DNA of 64,000 nt from Liolophura sinensis (lineage: Eukaryota > Mollusca > Polyplacophora > Chitonida > Chitonidae): the NCBI RefSeq assembly GCF_032854445.1, contig NC_088295.1, forward strand, positions 54,479,249 to 54,543,248. Direction: 5' to 3'. The notes beneath the pieces were generated by a model. That model ran no database searches, was not told the DNA's origin, and worked only from the letters and a program-made list of their open reading frames with translations. Below are positions 61,201 to 64,000 of the stretch, in pieces; the first letter of the stretch is position 1, and every line of letters begins with the position of its first letter. The position numbers and the translations under genes are program-made.

Positions 61201-63510
61201 ATTCCCTGTGGAAATTAAAACACAAATACAGACTACAGCTTGTACCATTCCCTGTGGAAATTAAAATACAAATACAGACTACAGCTTGTACCATTTGCTA
61301 AGAAAATTACATCATAAATATAGACAGCAACTTGTGACATTCTCCCTGAAAACACATGGTATGTAAAGATAGATCATAACTTTTACCATTCCCTTAGCAG
61401 AACATAATACTTTTACAATTGTGGTACAAATGTGGTCATATTTGTGATATATTTATTTGAATGGTGTTTTATGATGTACTCAAGAATATTTCACTTATAC
61501 GACGGCGACCAGCATTATGGTGGGAAGAAACCGGGCTTGGAAAGCCACGACCATCCGCAGGTTGCTGTCAGACCTTCCCCACGTACAGCCGGAGAGGAAG
61601 CCAGCATGAAATCTGATCATATGAATATAGCGTTCATATACAGGATGATGTATTACATTATATTTCATACTTTTATTATATGTTGTATCATAAAGTAAAA
61701 TACGTGTAATTAATACTCATGAGATATTATCATCAGGCCCTGTTGCATAATACCACACTTACTTTGATCTAACCACACATACTAAGTGCCTTACTTCAGT
61801 ACCATGCTGGTGCCAACAAATACAACCATGAGCAGAGGGCCGATTGGCTGTGATTTTAGAAATATCTGTGGCTGACAAGGCTAGAAATAATCTACTATTT
61901 TGAAATTCAAATCATTCAGAGACATACTAGCCCTTGCCTTTCCTATGCGCCTAAGCAGCCCAGTTAGTCGTTTGTTCTGTCTGTTGTTTGGTCAGTCAAT
62001 TCTTTGACGTTTTATCTTTTAAACAATGGCCTCCTATCTTATAACATGGGTTATACACTTACTCAGGGGTCTTAGTGCAAGAATACATGAAATCCTGTAG
62101 GAGGGATGTACGAGCTATTGTGAATTTGTGCTTGTTTTTAACACTAAGGTATTCTTACCTGGTGGCCGTACCAGTCCTCTCTAATAGGGTCAATGGGCAG
62201 GGGCTCAGGCTCTGCCTTCAGGTCAGTGATGATGTCCTACACATAACAAACAAACATCACACATCTGGGCACAACATCTAAATAAATATTTTATGGACAT
62301 AGGTCTTCCATTTCTGAAATTTCAAGTCTTTCCCGGACTATTCATTGGTAAACTCCATGTATATTTAAAGATGTTTTCAGCAATAATTTTTTGTAAAATG
62401 CTCCCTTCTAAATCTCATTATTCAACCATGTCTAAGCTGGTCTCACTGTGTCAATTTTAGTGGAAATTTTCCATAGAGTTGTCTCCCATGCTTCTGTTAT
62501 ATGAGCCATGAAAGCCTCGGGCTGTTATGGTTGTTTGATCAAACACGTTCCTCTATAAACAATGGGTAAATAACAATGCTTACAGTTTGCTTCCTTATCC
62601 CCAATCAAATCAAATGATGCAGTGTGGGCTATGAAAGTGACAAAATAGAAGGTTACAGTCAATTAAATTACCTGTGTCAATGGGTGTATGATTTATATAA
62701 GATATACTTACCTGTAATGACAGAGTCCCTCGTATACTTAGAACAACATTTTTGTGCTGGTGATCCAGGGATACAAAGAATGGAGTTTCACCAACCTAAA
62801 GGCAATAGATTAGAAATGTCTATATCTAAATTGGTAAGACAATGTATGTACAAGTCTGTTGTCATGTTTAGGATCTAGCATCCATTTTTATAACATCTTA
62901 ATGTCTGACAGCAACCTGCGGACGGTCATGGGTTTCCTTGGGCTCTGACCGGTTTCCTCCCATCATAATGCTGGCCGCTGTGGTATAAGTGAAATATTCT
63001 TGAGTACTGCGTAAAACACAAATCAAATAAATAAATAAATAAATAAATATAAAATCTTCATCTTTCCCATTATGGACATAATAGTATTTCTCTCTTGTGG
63101 CTGAGAACTTTGAGATCCAGTGAGAAAACACAAATGACAGCAAACAATCACTGGTATTTGAATATGTATTTTCACATGGAGGATCGGAATAAGAAAGAGT
63201 AAATATTATCTCTTGATGACTCATAACACACCTGCCATAAAAAAAAAATAAAAAAAAACATAACAAAAAAAAATAATACTCATATCAACTCATACCGTAA
63301 TTAGTAATAATAAACCTTATAACCAACAATGACCAGAATCGAGGACACTGACAACTTACATCTACGTGGTAGGTTACGTAGACTATATCCTTCTCAGAGA
63401 GGCCACTGATCTTGTTCAGAGCAGCAAAGTTACAATGACAGCAGTTGTCATTCACCAGTATGCTGTGTTTAGGAGTCTTGCGGCCACACAGCGCTAGACA
63501 ACAACAGCAC
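55269..63510 (-). CDS. DAGLA: sn1-specific diacylglycerol lipase, alpha-like (3' ten exons)
   Basis: Ten exons join in phase on the minus strand: 63510-63360, 62795-62712, 62236-62159, 60976-60896, 60653-60511, 59711-59643, 59339-59267, 58473-58262, 57490-57358 and 56552-55269. They give 768 residues, from [11 protein letters not shown] to a stop. The lipase core has [21 protein letters not shown], then [14 protein letters not shown] with the GxSxG nucleophile serine, [19 protein letters not shown] (catalytic Asp) and [14 protein letters not shown] (catalytic His). Family knowledge: a plasma-membrane enzyme hydrolysing diacylglycerol to 2-arachidonoylglycerol. The four transmembrane helices lie beyond the right edge. 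The last exon encodes a 428-residue Ser/Pro-rich tail, which favours the alpha over the short-tailed beta type. The regulatory insert between Asp and His is compact, and the protein ends QTDV. Confidence 0.95.
57968..58095 (+). mobile_element. tRNA-derived SINE, 5'-truncated, with target duplication
   Basis: Contains CAGTTTCCTCCCACCATAAT and GAGTACGGCGTAAAACACC, with the AAATAAATAAAT tail. The 13-bp duplication ATATTTATTCATC flanks it at 57955-57967 and 58096-58108. Located in a lipase intron, antisense to the gene. Confidence 0.9.
59901..60178 (-). mobile_element. tRNA-derived SINE, full-length copy
   Basis: Reads in reverse from TATTTATTTATTTATTTG to CTGAGCCATGGAGGCCTTC. Flanked by the 10-bp duplication CAAAAGGATA at 59891-59900 and 60179-60188. 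In the reverse sense it has A-box TGGCTCAGTTG and the CCAATGCG ... GAGTTTAAGTCCGGC B-box region. It lies in a lipase intron, same strand as the gene. Confidence 0.93.
60961..61400 (-). repeat. 46-bp tandem array copying a lipase 3' splice site
   Basis: In gene orientation the unit is TTTCCACAG followed by GGAATGGTACAAGCTG, i.e. the acceptor and first 16 bases of the exon at 60976-60896, plus AT-rich intron sequence. In plus coordinates the CAGC landmark recurs at 60961, 61007, 61053, 61099, 61141, 61190, 61236, 61282 and 61325. Units at 61099, 61282 and 61325 lack a clean acceptor. The functional exon is the last one met by the spliceosome. Confidence 0.92.
61447..61612 (-). mobile_element. 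tRNA-derived SINE, 5'-truncated
   Basis: TATTTATTTGAATGGTGTTTTATG, GACGGCGACCAGCATTATGG and AGCCGGAGAGGAAGCCAGCATG match the SINE in reverse; the tRNA-like head is missing. Confidence 0.85.
62908..63052 (+). mobile_element. tRNA-derived SINE, 5'-truncated
   Basis: GACAGCAACCTGCGGACGGTC through GGCCGCTGTGGTATAAGTG to an AATCAAATAAATAAAT tail. It lies in the lipase intron between exons 63360 and 62795, antisense to the gene. Confidence 0.87.
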
Positions 63511-64000
63511 CTGTGTTGCCAAAAAAAACAAAACCAGGTTAATGACTAGAATATATGGTGGTGTAAGGTAACATAAGGTGAAAAGTTTGGTTTTTTTTGA
63601 AGTCAGAAATTTAAAACCGAATTTAAAAGTTCTAACCTCTCACAATTACAAGTTTTTTTCTCTCACTTTTTATCTCAGTGACACCACTTGTTTACAAATT
63701 ATCCTATCAATGTATATTTTTGAGTAATTAAATTGGAGCAACAGTCTCTCTTTCAACTTTTTTTCAACCATGTAAATTTTACAGCTCTTTTGGATACCAA
63801 TAATTCCCATAAAAAAAAAAAAAAAAAAAAAAAAAATAAACCATCCGAACACAAACAAAGATATTCAAACCAATTGCACATCTACAATGGTAGTACAGTG
63901 GAAAAAAGGGAGTAGAGTTCAGCCTAGAGGAAACCAAGGTCAATACAGTTCATCCAGCGTGTGTATAGGGTGATATCCTGCTGGAAAGTTTCATCATAAA
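63511..64000 (-). other. Lipase intron at the right edge
   Basis: Upstream of the acceptor ACACAG at 63511. Contains an A homopolymer of about 27 bases at 63811-63836. No further lipase exon was recognised before the window ends. Confidence 0.5.

Overview
The window is animal nuclear DNA: intron-rich genes with GT-AG introns, long AT-rich intergenic stretches, a tRNA-derived SINE family with target-site duplications, and many minisatellites. Gene content and repeat style suggest a lophotrochozoan, most likely a marine mollusc. This is an inference, because no species marker can be read directly.

Layout, left to right. (1) 150-903, minus: two exons of an unrecognised membrane-protein gene that runs off the left edge. 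(2) 2772-16603, plus: a complete 12-exon PLP-dependent class V aminotransferase-like gene (isopenicillin-N-epimerase / cysteine-desulfurase superfamily, 440 aa). It shares a divergent CRE/CCAAT promoter region with gene 1. It carries a 137-bp tandem array holding 18 copies of its own exon 2, plus three other minisatellites. (3) 16604-22869: repeat-rich intergenic DNA with a hairpin-bounded element and a 103-bp tandem array. (4) 22870-26920, minus: complete MRPL23 (mitochondrial ribosomal protein uL23m, 167 aa). (5) 27295-28370: a 29-bp minisatellite, followed by a probable bidirectional promoter near 29000-29150. (6) 30957-36504, plus: a Bcl-2 family gene resembling BCL2L14/Bcl-G with a long N-terminal extension. 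(7) 40852-46678, plus: complete 11-exon SAXO4 (PPP1R32), an axonemal microtubule protein. (8) 55269-63510, minus: the 3' ten exons of a sn1-specific diacylglycerol lipase (DAGL alpha-like), covering the catalytic domain and long C-terminal tail. Its transmembrane N-terminus lies beyond the right edge.

The genes do not form a pathway. They are ordinary metabolic, mitochondrial, apoptotic, ciliary and lipid-signalling genes. The strongest unusual signal is the set of tandem arrays that have copied splice junctions: a whole exon (18x), a 5' splice site (17x) and a 3' splice site (about 8 extra copies). The exon array is the best candidate for something undescribed: 17 of 18 copies are open, all are 111 nt, all keep AG and GT borders, and they differ mainly by amino-acid changes. 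It could be a mutually exclusive or variable-number exon cassette, or a neutral coding VNTR.
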